A stretch of DNA of 41,712 nucleotides from Ignavibacteriota bacterium (lineage in GTDB: Bacteria; Bacteroidota; Ignavibacteria; UBA10030; UBA6906): contig PMNE01000044.1 in assembly GCA_003162635.1 (NCBI GenBank), forward strand, positions 64,858 through 106,569, given 5' to 3'. A model generated the notes under the pieces. It had not been told where the DNA came from. It worked only from the letters and a program-made list of their open reading frames with translations, and did not search any database. Positions 9,268-16,388 of the stretch are shown one piece after another. Both the position numbers and the translations under genes were made by a program. The number at the start of each line of letters is the position of its first letter. Within the stretch, counting starts at the first letter, position 1.

Positions 9268-9371
9268 AATTTTCCCTTTCGATCGTCCTGGTTCGGCACA
9301 TCGCAAATCCTCAGGAGTCCCCACGTGAGGATGGCAAACCCGGCCACGATACCGCAAGAAAGAGCATCCAT
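9264..9371 (-). CDS. 35-residue single-pass membrane protein between kdpC and kdpF
   Basis: The ATG at 9371 opens a short frame with a strong AAGGGG ribosome-binding site, starts 2 nt after the kdpC stop and ends in an ATGA overlap with kdpF. The product begins MDALSCGIVAGFAILTWGLL, a single hydrophobic helix, followed by a short charged tail (RICDVPNQDDRKGKL). The spacing and overlaps are those of a real, translationally coupled gene. I recall similar tiny ORFs (Met-Asp start, TWGL motif, basic tail) ahead of kdpF in other bacteria, but no function is established to my knowledge. An accessory Kdp subunit is the natural inference. Confidence 0.8.
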   Translation of the reverse strand: MDALSCGIVAGFAILTWGLLRICDVPNQDDRKGKL

Positions 9372-9373
9372 GA

Positions 9374-9967
9374 TCAATTCCCCTTCGACTGTGAGGGCTC
9401 GGCGTCCAGCGCGGCATTCAGGAGGAGAACATTCACGCGGTTTTCACCAAGAATGCCGAACGTTCTCCCTTCCGTCTCGCGGGCAACTAATTCGTTGATC
9501 TTCTGCAGTGAAATGCCCCTTGCGCGCGCGACGCGCGGCGCCTGATAGAGAGCGGCAGCGACACTGATATGCGGGTCGAGGCCGCTTGCCGATGCAGTGA
9601 CCAGATCAACCGGAATGGAGCTGAGGTTGAGCGAATCGACTTCCCGGAGATCGTGAATCCGTTTCCGCGCTCCATCGGCAAGGGAGGGATTCAACGGACC
9701 CTCGTTGGTCGCACCCGACGATGCAGCGTTGTAGGGGAAGGGACTTGTTGCCGATTGCCGGCTCCAGAAATACCCGGGGGCGGTGAACGGCTGGCCGATA
9801 AGTTCGGACCCAAGCGTCTTTCCATTGACATGGATCAAGCTTCCGTTCGCCCGCCACGGGAAGAAGACCTGCGCCAAACCGGTTATCGCCAGCGGGTATA
9901 TCACACCGGTGAGGACCGTGAAAAGGACTGTCGCGATAACCGCCGTACGGAGGGACTTCCATACCAT
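9374..9967 (-). CDS. kdpC: K+-transporting ATPase subunit KdpC
   Basis: KdpC is the single-pass subunit needed for assembly and high-affinity ATP use by the Kdp pump. The 197-residue frame from ATG 9967 has one N-terminal helix (AVIATVLFTVLTGVIYPLAI) and family motifs: WSRQSATSPFPYNAASSGATN, then ASGLDPHIS and VNVLLLNAALD near the end. GAGAGG upstream of the ATG supports this start over a frame that extends 83 codons into the promoter region. It is the first gene of the transcript, whereas kdpC is normally last in kdpFABC. Confidence 0.95.
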   Translation of the reverse strand: MVWKSLRTAVIATVLFTVLTGVIYPLAITGLAQVFFPWRANGSLIHVNGKTLGSELIGQPFTAPGYFWSRQSATSPFPYNAASSGATNEGPLNPSLADGARKRIHDLREVDSLNLSSIPVDLVTASASGLDPHISVAAALYQAPRVARARGISLQKINELVARETEGRTFGILGENRVNVLLLNAALDAEPSQSKGN

Positions 9968-10233
9968 ATCGTGCCTCTCAACCAATGACTGAAACCTGAA
10001 AGATAGGACATACGCTGCTTCTGTGCATCCGGGAGCCAATGGGATAAGTCTATCCTTGCTGATGCCCCCAATATGCAATAGAGGTAATGTGCGTACAATC
10101 CAGCCGATGCAAAAAAGAGCCCCCTCCACATAAAGAAAACATAAAAACAGGAGCCGATCCCGGGCGCTTCTTGCAATTGAGGGCTGTTCCAGCAATATTT
10201 CACTTGGAGAGAACATTACCGCGAGAAATCAGC
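9968..10233. promoter_or_regulatory. Divergent kdpC / kdpD promoter region
   Basis: The 266 nt between the kdpC and kdpD start codons must hold both promoters. An AT-rich stretch at 10125-10150 contrasts with the GC-rich surroundings and contains the phased repeat described separately. I looked for a c-di-AMP (ydaO-type) riboswitch, which precedes kdp in some bacteria, and did not find its conserved elements. No convincing sigma factor boxes could be assigned on either strand. Confidence 0.6.
10128..10145. promoter_or_regulatory. Candidate KdpE operator: 11-bp-phased direct repeat
   Basis: ACATAAA occurs at 10128-10134 and again at 10139-10145, exactly 11 bp apart. On the minus strand this reads TTTATGTTTTCTTTATGT, T-rich like the known E. 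coli KdpE target. Response regulators of the OmpR/KdpE class bind tandem direct repeats with about one helical turn spacing. The site is about 160 nt from kdpC and 90 nt from kdpD, so it could serve either direction. Confidence 0.45.
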
Positions 10234-12906
10234 ATGTCTGAGGTTCATGACCGTCCCGATCCCGACCTCCTCCTGAAGGGTTTGCAGCGAGAAGAGGAGT
10301 CGCAGCGCAAGGGACACCTGAAAATATTCTTCGGCATGTGCGCCGGCGTCGGGAAGACGTACGAAATGCTGAAGGCCGCACACGACGCGCGATCGCACGG
10401 CGAAGACGTTCTTGTCGGTATCGTGGAGACCCACGGCCGGCCTGAAACGACCGCCTTGCTTGAAGGCCTGGAGATCCTTCCCCGGAAACAGCTCCTGTAT
10501 CGGGGGATCGCGGTCGAAGAGATGGATATCGATGCAATTCTGGCGCGCAAGCCGTCTCTGGTGCTTGTCGATGAATTGGCGCATACGAACGCTCAGGGAA
10601 GCCGGCACACAAAGCGTTACCAAGATGTGCTGGAGCTTCTCGACAACGGTATCAACGTGAGCACCACGTTGAACGTGCAGCATCTCGAAAGCCGGGCCGA
10701 TGCAGTAGCCCAGATCACGGGCATTCCCGTCCTGGAAACCGTACCCGATTCCATCCTTGATCGGGCTGATGATGTGGAATTGATCGACCTCCCTCCCGAT
10801 GAGCTGCTCCGGCGATTGGAGGAAGGAAAGGTGTACACGCCCGAACGATCGCGTCACGCAGCCGAGAACTTTTTCCGGAAGGGGAACATCACCGCGCTGC
10901 GCGAGATGTCGCTCCGCGTGACGGCTGAACGGGTCGATCGGCAGCTCCGCACCTATATGCGCGATCACCGCATCTCCGGGCCCTGGAAATCCGGCCAGCG
11001 CCTCATTGTCGGGATCAGCGGAAGCCCCCACTCGGCCCACTTGATCCGATGGGCTCGCCGCCTGACGTATTCGCTCGGCGCGACATGGGTCGCCGTCCAT
11101 GTGGAGACTTCACGGGGACTTTCGGAAGACCAGAAGAAGGATCTGGCGAAGAACATCGCGATGGCCCGGGAACTCGGCGCAGAGATCATCACGACGGCGG
11201 ATGAGGACGTCGGCAAGGCGATTCTCCGCGTCGCGCGTCAGGAGAACTGCACACAGATCCTCCTGGGAAAGTCGCGGGAGGGCGCATTCGGACGCCAGGG
11301 GAAACTGTTCCGCGCTGTGATGGAGCAAAGCGGCGACCTGGACGTCCACATCGTCGGAGGAGAGAAAGACGGCGCGAAAAAGAAACCGCGCGTGGTTTTC
11401 CCGGCTTTTCAATCCGGTCTTTCCCAGTATCTGGCGGCAGCCGGGATTGTCGCGGCCGTCGAACTGGCCTCTTTCCCGTTGTCGGGACTGATGGGATATC
11501 AGACCGTTGCCCTGATCCTTCTCCTGACGGTAGCGCTCCTGTCCCTCCGTCTCGGCATCGGTCCCGTCGTCCTCGCGGCTACTTTGAGCGCACTCGGGTG
11601 GGATTTCTTTTTCATTCCTCAGATCTTTACCTTTTCCGTTGCCCGGCTTGAAGACGGCCTCATGCTCGCCATGTACTTTGGCCTGGCAAGCGTGACAGGA
11701 ATCCTGACATCGCGCGCCCGGGCACAGGAGAGGGCGGTACGCCAGCGGGAAGAGCGGGCCGTCGCGCTTTACTCCCTCTCCCGCGATCTGTCCCTTGCGC
11801 GGAGCAAAGACGAAGTCGTGAAGGCCGCAGTGGGAGGAATTGACCGATTCCTTCAGGCCGACACCGTCGTCTGCCTTGGCCAGTCCGATGGCGACATCTT
11901 TACCGCCCCCCATGCGGGAAGCACTCTTGCCGTCGATGACAAAGAGATGGCTGTCGCCGCCTGGGTGTACTGGAACGAAAAAAAGGCGGGAGCGTTCACC
12001 GACACACTCCCCTCCTCCGCAGCGACGTATTTTCCCCTCTCCGGTCCGCGCTATCCCCTGGGAGTGATCGGTGTGAAGCCGCGTGACGGCAAGCCGCTGA
12101 CCACCGACCAGGAGGCGCTGATGGACAGTTACATCCGCCAGATCGCTTCGGCAATCGAACGTGAAACGCTCAACGAACTCACGAAGAAAGCGATCGTGGT
12201 GGAGGAATCCGAACGGCTGTATAAGACGCTGTTCAATTCCATCTCTCACGAGATGCGAACTCCTCTGGCCGCCATCCTGAGCGCTTCCGAGGGCTTGTTG
12301 GACGATCACGTGTCGGCACAAACGGAGATGCGGAAGGAACTCAGCAGCGCTATCCATGAGGCCGCGGAACGCCTCAACCGGCTTGTGGAAAACCTCTTGA
12401 ACATGACGCGGCTCGAGTCGGGTCTCATCCAGCCGAAACGCGATTGGTGCGACGCCCTCGACCTCATCAACAGCGCCCGCGACAAGCTGACCCGACAATT
12501 GGCTCGCCACAACGTCACGGTCTCCGTCTCATCTGATATGCCGCTCCTGAAAATCGACTTTACCCTTATGGAGCAGGTCATCACCAACCTTCTTGTCAAC
12601 GCGGCATACTACACACCCGCAGGGTCCAGTATTGCCATCGGTGTGCGGGCAACCGATCGTGAGGCGATCATCACTATCGGAGATACGGGACCCGGGGTGC
12701 CGGTGTCGATCGGCGATCGCGTGTTTGAGAAATTCTATCGGGCTCCGGGAACAGAGGCAGGAGGCACCGGATTAGGCCTTTCGATTGCCCGTGGCTTCGT
12801 CGAGGCGCATCACGGAACGATCGCGGTCGGGACGTGGGAAGGAGGCGGGGCAGAGTTTACGATCCGTCTTCCGCTGGAGACATCACGGACGGAAGGAACG
12901 GAGTGA
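10234..12906 (+). CDS. kdpD: Sensor histidine kinase KdpD
   Basis: KdpD senses potassium limitation and phosphorylates KdpE. The 890-residue protein from ATG 10234 shows the full family layout: an N-terminal KdpD domain with Walker A GMCAGVGKT (residues 34-42) and Walker-B-like LVDELAHTN, a universal-stress-protein-like domain (about 250-370), four closely spaced membrane helices (about 395-495, DUF4118-type), a GAF-like segment, a HisKA domain with the phosphorylated His672 in ISHEMRTPLA, and a HATPase domain (DTGPGVP, GTGLGLSIARGF). The internal ATG at 10234 matches the family start; the upstream extension lies in the promoter. kdpE follows after 4 nt. Confidence 0.96.
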   Translation: MSEVHDRPDPDLLLKGLQREEESQRKGHLKIFFGMCAGVGKTYEMLKAAHDARSHGEDVLVGIVETHGRPETTALLEGLEILPRKQLLYRGIAVEEMDIDAILARKPSLVLVDELAHTNAQGSRHTKRYQDVLELLDNGINVSTTLNVQHLESRADAVAQITGIPVLETVPDSILDRADDVELIDLPPDELLRRLEEGKVYTPERSRHAAENFFRKGNITALREMSLRVTAERVDRQLRTYMRDHRISGPWKSGQRLIVGISGSPHSAHLIRWARRLTYSLGATWVAVHVETSRGLSEDQKKDLAKNIAMARELGAEIITTADEDVGKAILRVARQENCTQILLGKSREGAFGRQGKLFRAVMEQSGDLDVHIVGGEKDGAKKKPRVVFPAFQSGLSQYLAAAGIVAAVELASFPLSGLMGYQTVALILLLTVALLSLRLGIGPVVLAATLSALGWDFFFIPQIFTFSVARLEDGLMLAMYFGLASVTGILTSRARAQERAVRQREERAVALYSLSRDLSLARSKDEVVKAAVGGIDRFLQADTVVCLGQSDGDIFTAPHAGSTLAVDDKEMAVAAWVYWNEKKAGAFTDTLPSSAATYFPLSGPRYPLGVIGVKPRDGKPLTTDQEALMDSYIRQIASAIERETLNELTKKAIVVEESERLYKTLFNSISHEMRTPLAAILSASEGLLDDHVSAQTEMRKELSSAIHEAAERLNRLVENLLNMTRLESGLIQPKRDWCDALDLINSARDKLTRQLARHNVTVSVSSDMPLLKIDFTLMEQVITNLLVNAAYYTPAGSSIAIGVRATDREAIITIGDTGPGVPVSIGDRVFEKFYRAPGTEAGGTGLGLSIARGFVEAHHGTIAVGTWEGGGAEFTIRLPLETSRTEGTE

Positions 12907-12910
12907 CGGC

Positions 12911-13597
12911 ATGACGAACCTACCCGTCGTCCTCATCATCGACGATGAACCGCAAATGCGCCGGCTGCTGCAGATCTCGCTGGAGGCGCAGGGGTACAAG
13001 GTAACACAGGCCTCCAGCGGCGAGGAAGGGATTACGCATGCGGCCATGGATCGTCCCGAGGCGATCATCCTCGATCTTGGACTTCCGGACCTTGACGGAA
13101 AAGAGGTGCTGCGGCGCATCCGCGAGTGGGGAAGCATGCCTATCCTGATCCTTTCGGTGCGAAACGCGGAGCAGGAGATCATCGGGTGCCTGGAGGCCGG
13201 GGCGGACGACTATCTTACCAAACCTTTCCGCACGGGCGAGCTTGCCGCGCGGCTCCGCACCGCGATGCGGCACCGGCAACCGATGACGCCGGATGAGAAG
13301 TTCACATTCGGGAACGTCCATGTCGACCTCGCCTCCCGGGTGGTCAGGAAGGGGGAGGAAACGGTGAAGCTGACAGCGACGGAATACTCGCTCCTTCTCC
13401 TCCTGATCAGGAACGCCGGCAGGGTCCTCACCCACCACTACATACTGGAACAGGTGTGGGGGCCGACATTTGCCGAGGAGACACAATATTCACGCGTGTA
13501 CATCGCGCAGCTACGGAAGAAACTTGAGGACAACCCGGCCCGTCCACGACTTATCGTCACCGAATCGGGCATCGGGTACCGGCTCGCGACCGAGTAG
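12911..13597 (+). CDS. kdpE: OmpR-family response regulator KdpE
   Basis: The 228-residue protein has a receiver domain with the acidic pocket DDE near residue 10, phospho-acceptor Asp55 in AIILDLGLPDLDG and a conserved Lys in DDYLTKPF. A winged-helix DNA-binding domain follows, ending in YIAQLRKKLEDNPARP and IGYRLATE. It is the transcription activator of the kdp operon and the partner of the adjacent KdpD. The ATG at 12911 lies 4 nt after the kdpD stop with a purine-rich GGAACGGAG upstream. It converges with the YceI-like gene across only 21 nt, where I see no hairpin. Confidence 0.95.
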   Translation: MTNLPVVLIIDDEPQMRRLLQISLEAQGYKVTQASSGEEGITHAAMDRPEAIILDLGLPDLDGKEVLRRIREWGSMPILILSVRNAEQEIIGCLEAGADDYLTKPFRTGELAARLRTAMRHRQPMTPDEKFTFGNVHVDLASRVVRKGEETVKLTATEYSLLLLLIRNAGRVLTHHYILEQVWGPTFAEETQYSRVYIAQLRKKLEDNPARPRLIVTESGIGYRLATE

Positions 13598-13618
13598 CCC
13601 CGCCGTTCTCCCCACCCC

Positions 13619-14170
13619 TTACTGCCACGCAAACACCGCAGCCAGCGAGAAATGGAGATTGTCCTCCACGGGAATCATGAGCAGCGATGGCCGCTCGATC
13701 TTAAACGCAGTGAGACTGACATCCCACCCTCCCGTCACGTGCAGTGTGTTTCCATTCCACTCTTGCCGCAGAACCACGACGATTTCCTTGGTCACGCCGT
13801 GGAAGGTCAGCTTCCCCGCAACATGGAGACTGTCGCCCTGTTGTGTGATCGACGTGCCGGTGAACACAGCATCGGGATAGGTAATGGCGTCGATGACTTC
13901 CATCGCATGAGAATCCCGGTTTGAATTGCCGCTGTCGAACGTCGTCACGTCCACCTCCGCAGCAACGCTCAGGACCTGGCGCTCTGCGGGGTTGATCCGC
14001 ACGCGATAAATCACCTCCTTGCTCTTCGCCTCGATTTCATGCAAAGGATGGACCATCCGGTAGGTCACCACGGAAGAATCCTTCATCGCCTCAACTTGTC
14101 GCGGCTGGGCAACAGCCGCCATGCATGCAGCGGTGATCAGGCTGAATGCCCAAAGGAGCGATTTCTTCAT
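13619..14170 (-). CDS. YceI-like secreted protein
   Basis: The 183-residue protein has a signal peptide (KKSLLWAFSLITAACMAAVA, cleavage near residue 22) and a YceI-type lipocalin-like domain. Conserved features are the DVTTFDSGNSNRDSHAMEVI segment and the FTGTSI...GKLTFHGVTKEIVV strands. YceI proteins bind isoprenoid-type lipids such as polyprenyl or quinone-like molecules in the periplasm. GAGG lies upstream of the ATG, and the gene begins 10 nt after the b561-like gene, so the two should be co-transcribed. YceI/b561 pairing is also known from other bacteria. Confidence 0.85.
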   Translation of the reverse strand: MKKSLLWAFSLITAACMAAVAQPRQVEAMKDSSVVTYRMVHPLHEIEAKSKEVIYRVRINPAERQVLSVAAEVDVTTFDSGNSNRDSHAMEVIDAITYPDAVFTGTSITQQGDSLHVAGKLTFHGVTKEIVVVLRQEWNGNTLHVTGGWDVSLTAFKIERPSLLMIPVEDNLHFSLAAVFAWQ

Positions 14171-14180
14171 GGCCGTCCTC

Positions 14181-14849
14181 TTAAAATGTTACAATGATCA
14201 TCGACGCCGTAAATGCGGCTGTCGTGGCGTAGGCGGATATCTGGTGGAACCGTTCCGCCTTCACGGGGGAGTTGCGGTGGATCGAAGCGCCGAGGATCGG
14301 TGTCAGGATCATCCCCGCGAAATGAATCCAGGCAAGGGTCTTGTGAATCGTGGTCGTGCTCACCTCGTCCCGCCGGATCGTCGGAGGAGGCGAAAGGATC
14401 GCAAGCATTGCCGTGGTTCCGTACGACAGGATTGTCCCGGTCACGAATGTCTGGTGAACCTGCCGGAAGTTGCGGTTGCCGTCGATGACTCGTTGTCCGG
14501 CGTACACTGCCCCAAACATAAACCCAAGGGTAACGAACCCGCCGATCTGGTGCATGGAAAGCATGGTTCGGCGCAGGCCAAGTTCGCCCTTGCGAACCTC
14601 GGGCGTGAGAGGCGAAGCGATGCCGACACCGCGGAGTATCCCGTGTTCTCCCCACATCCCCCGCTCCATAAGACTCATGTTCTCAGGCAACAACCTATGG
14701 GTGGCGATCCGCGGGAGCGAATCCACTGATGCCGAGTCAGCAACAATGGCGGCGGGCACGGCTCGATCAGGCAGCGATAGGGACGGCTGCGCTTGCATCG
14801 CAGCTCCACAAAGAAATGTGGCAGCCACAAGGACCAGGAAATGTCTCAT
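14181..14849 (-). CDS. Cytochrome-b561-like membrane protein with signal peptide
   Basis: The 222-residue protein starts with a signal peptide (MRHFLVLVAATFLCGAAMQA), then a loop of about 85 residues and four to five hydrophobic helices. Histidines sit at helix positions suited to haem ligation: SMHQIGGF, RQVHQTFV, TIHKTLAWIHFAG, GASIHRN and RFHQISAY. This pattern resembles b561-type di-haem electron carriers, although I cannot confirm the family. ATG 14849 was chosen because AAGGAG precedes it; two Met codons 18-24 nt upstream are alternatives. It sits directly upstream of the YceI-like gene. Confidence 0.6.
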   Translation of the reverse strand: MRHFLVLVAATFLCGAAMQAQPSLSLPDRAVPAAIVADSASVDSLPRIATHRLLPENMSLMERGMWGEHGILRGVGIASPLTPEVRKGELGLRRTMLSMHQIGGFVTLGFMFGAVYAGQRVIDGNRNFRQVHQTFVTGTILSYGTTAMLAILSPPPTIRRDEVSTTTIHKTLAWIHFAGMILTPILGASIHRNSPVKAERFHQISAYATTAAFTASMIIVTF

Positions 14850-15082
14850 ACTCTCCTTTTCTCTCATGAACATGATGGAAGATCAGCGCGGTCAACCCGC
14901 ACCACGGCACTTTGGAGATAGTCCCGGCACCCTACCACGGACTCCTGCACGCAAGGTGCGGGGGAAGAATCCCAATCCTGTCATCGCCGGATCCCTCCAC
15001 GAGATCACAGAGGCAAAACCCGGCAACAACCTTCAGAGACGAAGGACACTGGAGAAAACGACGGACCAGTCGGGATGCAGCA

Positions 15083-15111
15083 GGTCCGGCGGGGGATGCA
15101 TGCGCCGGACC
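15083..15111 (-). repeat. 9-bp perfect inverted repeat in the b561-like gene leader
   Basis: GGTCCGGCG (15083-15091) and CGCCGGACC (15103-15111) would form a stable stem with an 11-nt loop. It is not followed by a U-tract on either strand. It lies about 235 nt upstream of the b561-like start, so it could be a leader structure or an operator. Confidence 0.5.
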
Positions 15112-15243
15112 CGACACAGAAATTGAAGTACAAGCGGGGTGCAATAGTCCACAAAGTCCTCACCGAAAAAACATCTGACTTCCAACTCAGTAGCAATTCG
15201 GGAATTCCTTGTGGCTCCTTTCAACGATGCAGGAAAGAGGAAT

Positions 15244-15269
15244 AAAATCTGTCAATATAAACAGATTTT
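15244..15269 (-). terminator. Probable intrinsic terminator of the glycan operon
   Basis: AAAATCTGT and ACAGATTTT are perfect 9-nt arms around an 8-nt loop, starting 11 nt after the GH130 stop codon. On the minus strand the stem ends in TTTTATTCC, giving a U-rich tail. The A-tract/U-tract stem and the position right after the last gene fit a Rho-independent terminator; being symmetric, it could act on both strands. An operator function is possible but less likely. Confidence 0.55.
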
Positions 15270-15280
15270 CGGGGTCATTG

Positions 15281-16339
15281 TCAAGTAGCGGCGTACCGCT
15301 CGATCTCCGCCAAGGGGATCCTTCCGGCGAGGACGACGCTGTCGGCCCCTGCGTACGGGAACCAAAGAAAACCGTCATGAAAATACGCCCCACAGATGAA
15401 CACAACATTGTTGACGCCAAGTTCCGCATCTCCCACAGTTTCTGGAACGGTGGTCGGACGGATAAGCGGTTCATCGCGCTTGACGACCGGATCGGGAAGG
15501 GCCGGATCCAGAATGGCGATCCCAAGATCATATTCCTTTGTCTTGTCGGCCTTGCAATTGCCGATATGATAGATGAGAAGGTAGCGGCCGTGGGAGAGCT
15601 TGAGGGGAGGCGCGCCCCCGCCGATCCAGGTATCGGCAAACGCCGGATTCCGAATCGGCCTCATCAGCACGCCGCGATCGGTCCACACCCCGAAAACATC
15701 ATCTGCTTCGGCCCAATGAACGCACATGGCGTCGGTCCCCTCCATCGGCCGGTGGAGCATGACGAACTTCCCGCCGATTTTCCCCTCAAACAGCATGGAA
15801 TTCTTGTTGTCCAGCGAATTGAAATCGGCGTTGACGAGTCCGTGTTTCTCCCAGTGCACAAAGTCCCTTGTCGATGCGAGGGCCAATCGGACTGCATTGT
15901 TGGGCTTGCCGCTTCTGTAGCCCGTGTAGGAAAGAACGTACCGGTCGCCCACTTTCGCCAGGCGGCCGTCTTCCACGCCGAGATTCTCGTAGTCAAATTC
16001 AGGCACCAGCACCGGCGTGCTATGCCGCGCCAACAAACGGAGATCAGGTGAAAGGACGGCCAGTCCCATCGTGGATCGGGTGTGATCCTGTTCGTCGGTC
16101 TTTCCTCCCTGCGCCCGGTAAATCACAAAACAGAGTCCGGCCTCGGCTTCCAGGGCGTGCCTGGTCGGCCGATCGAAAGGGAGAGCGGCAATGATACGTT
16201 CCAGCTCCTCGCCTTTTCCCACATAAGCGCAGGCGGGATTGAATGTCACCTTGTTCTCCCAGGGATGCGTGGGAACTGCGGTAATCACCGGCTTCCCCCC
16301 GTGAAGACGTTGGACCACTGGCATCTGTGTTGGTTTCAT
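15281..16339 (-). CDS. GH130-family mannoside phosphorylase or mannosidase
   Basis: The 352-residue protein shows the five-bladed propeller family GH130: WENKVTFNPACAY and LCFVIYRAQGG near the start, NLGVEDGRLAKVGDRYVLSY, LFEGKIGGKFVMLHRP and DTWIGGGAPPLKL. GH130 enzymes split beta-mannosides, most by phosphorolysis to mannose 1-phosphate, some by hydrolysis. The catalytic-acid Asp should be Asp124 in VEDGRL; the family usually has Pro after this Asp (EDPR), here Gly. The subfamily and bond specificity cannot be assigned. No signal peptide, so cytoplasmic. The ATG at 16339 is preceded by GGAGTGGAG and lies 49 nt after the GH2 stop; a 58-codon upstream extension overlapping the GH2 gene is not used. 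It is the last gene of the operon. Confidence 0.88.
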   Translation of the reverse strand: MKPTQMPVVQRLHGGKPVITAVPTHPWENKVTFNPACAYVGKGEELERIIAALPFDRPTRHALEAEAGLCFVIYRAQGGKTDEQDHTRSTMGLAVLSPDLRLLARHSTPVLVPEFDYENLGVEDGRLAKVGDRYVLSYTGYRSGKPNNAVRLALASTRDFVHWEKHGLVNADFNSLDNKNSMLFEGKIGGKFVMLHRPMEGTDAMCVHWAEADDVFGVWTDRGVLMRPIRNPAFADTWIGGGAPPLKLSHGRYLLIYHIGNCKADKTKEYDLGIAILDPALPDPVVKRDEPLIRPTTVPETVGDAELGVNNVVFICGAYFHDGFLWFPYAGADSVVLAGRIPLAEIERYAAT

Positions 16340-16388
16340 CGCTTTGCTCCACTCCTTCCATTTTTCGCCGCTGTCTGCCGGCGGTTGT

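Larger units (their letters stand above)
14850..15280. other. Intergenic region between the glycan operon and the b561-like gene
   Basis: This 431-nt gap contains no convincing coding frame. It holds an AT-rich hairpin directly after the GH130 stop and a second GC-rich inverted repeat at 15083-15111, both listed separately. The b561-like transcript must start here, leaving a possibly long leader. I compared it by eye with common riboswitch hallmarks (cobalamin, TPP, FMN) and found none. Confidence 0.6.

Noticed and set aside
9968..10233. A c-di-AMP (ydaO-type) riboswitch before the kdp operon
   Set aside because: The conserved sequence blocks of that class were not found on either strand, although such switches occur before kdp in other bacteria.
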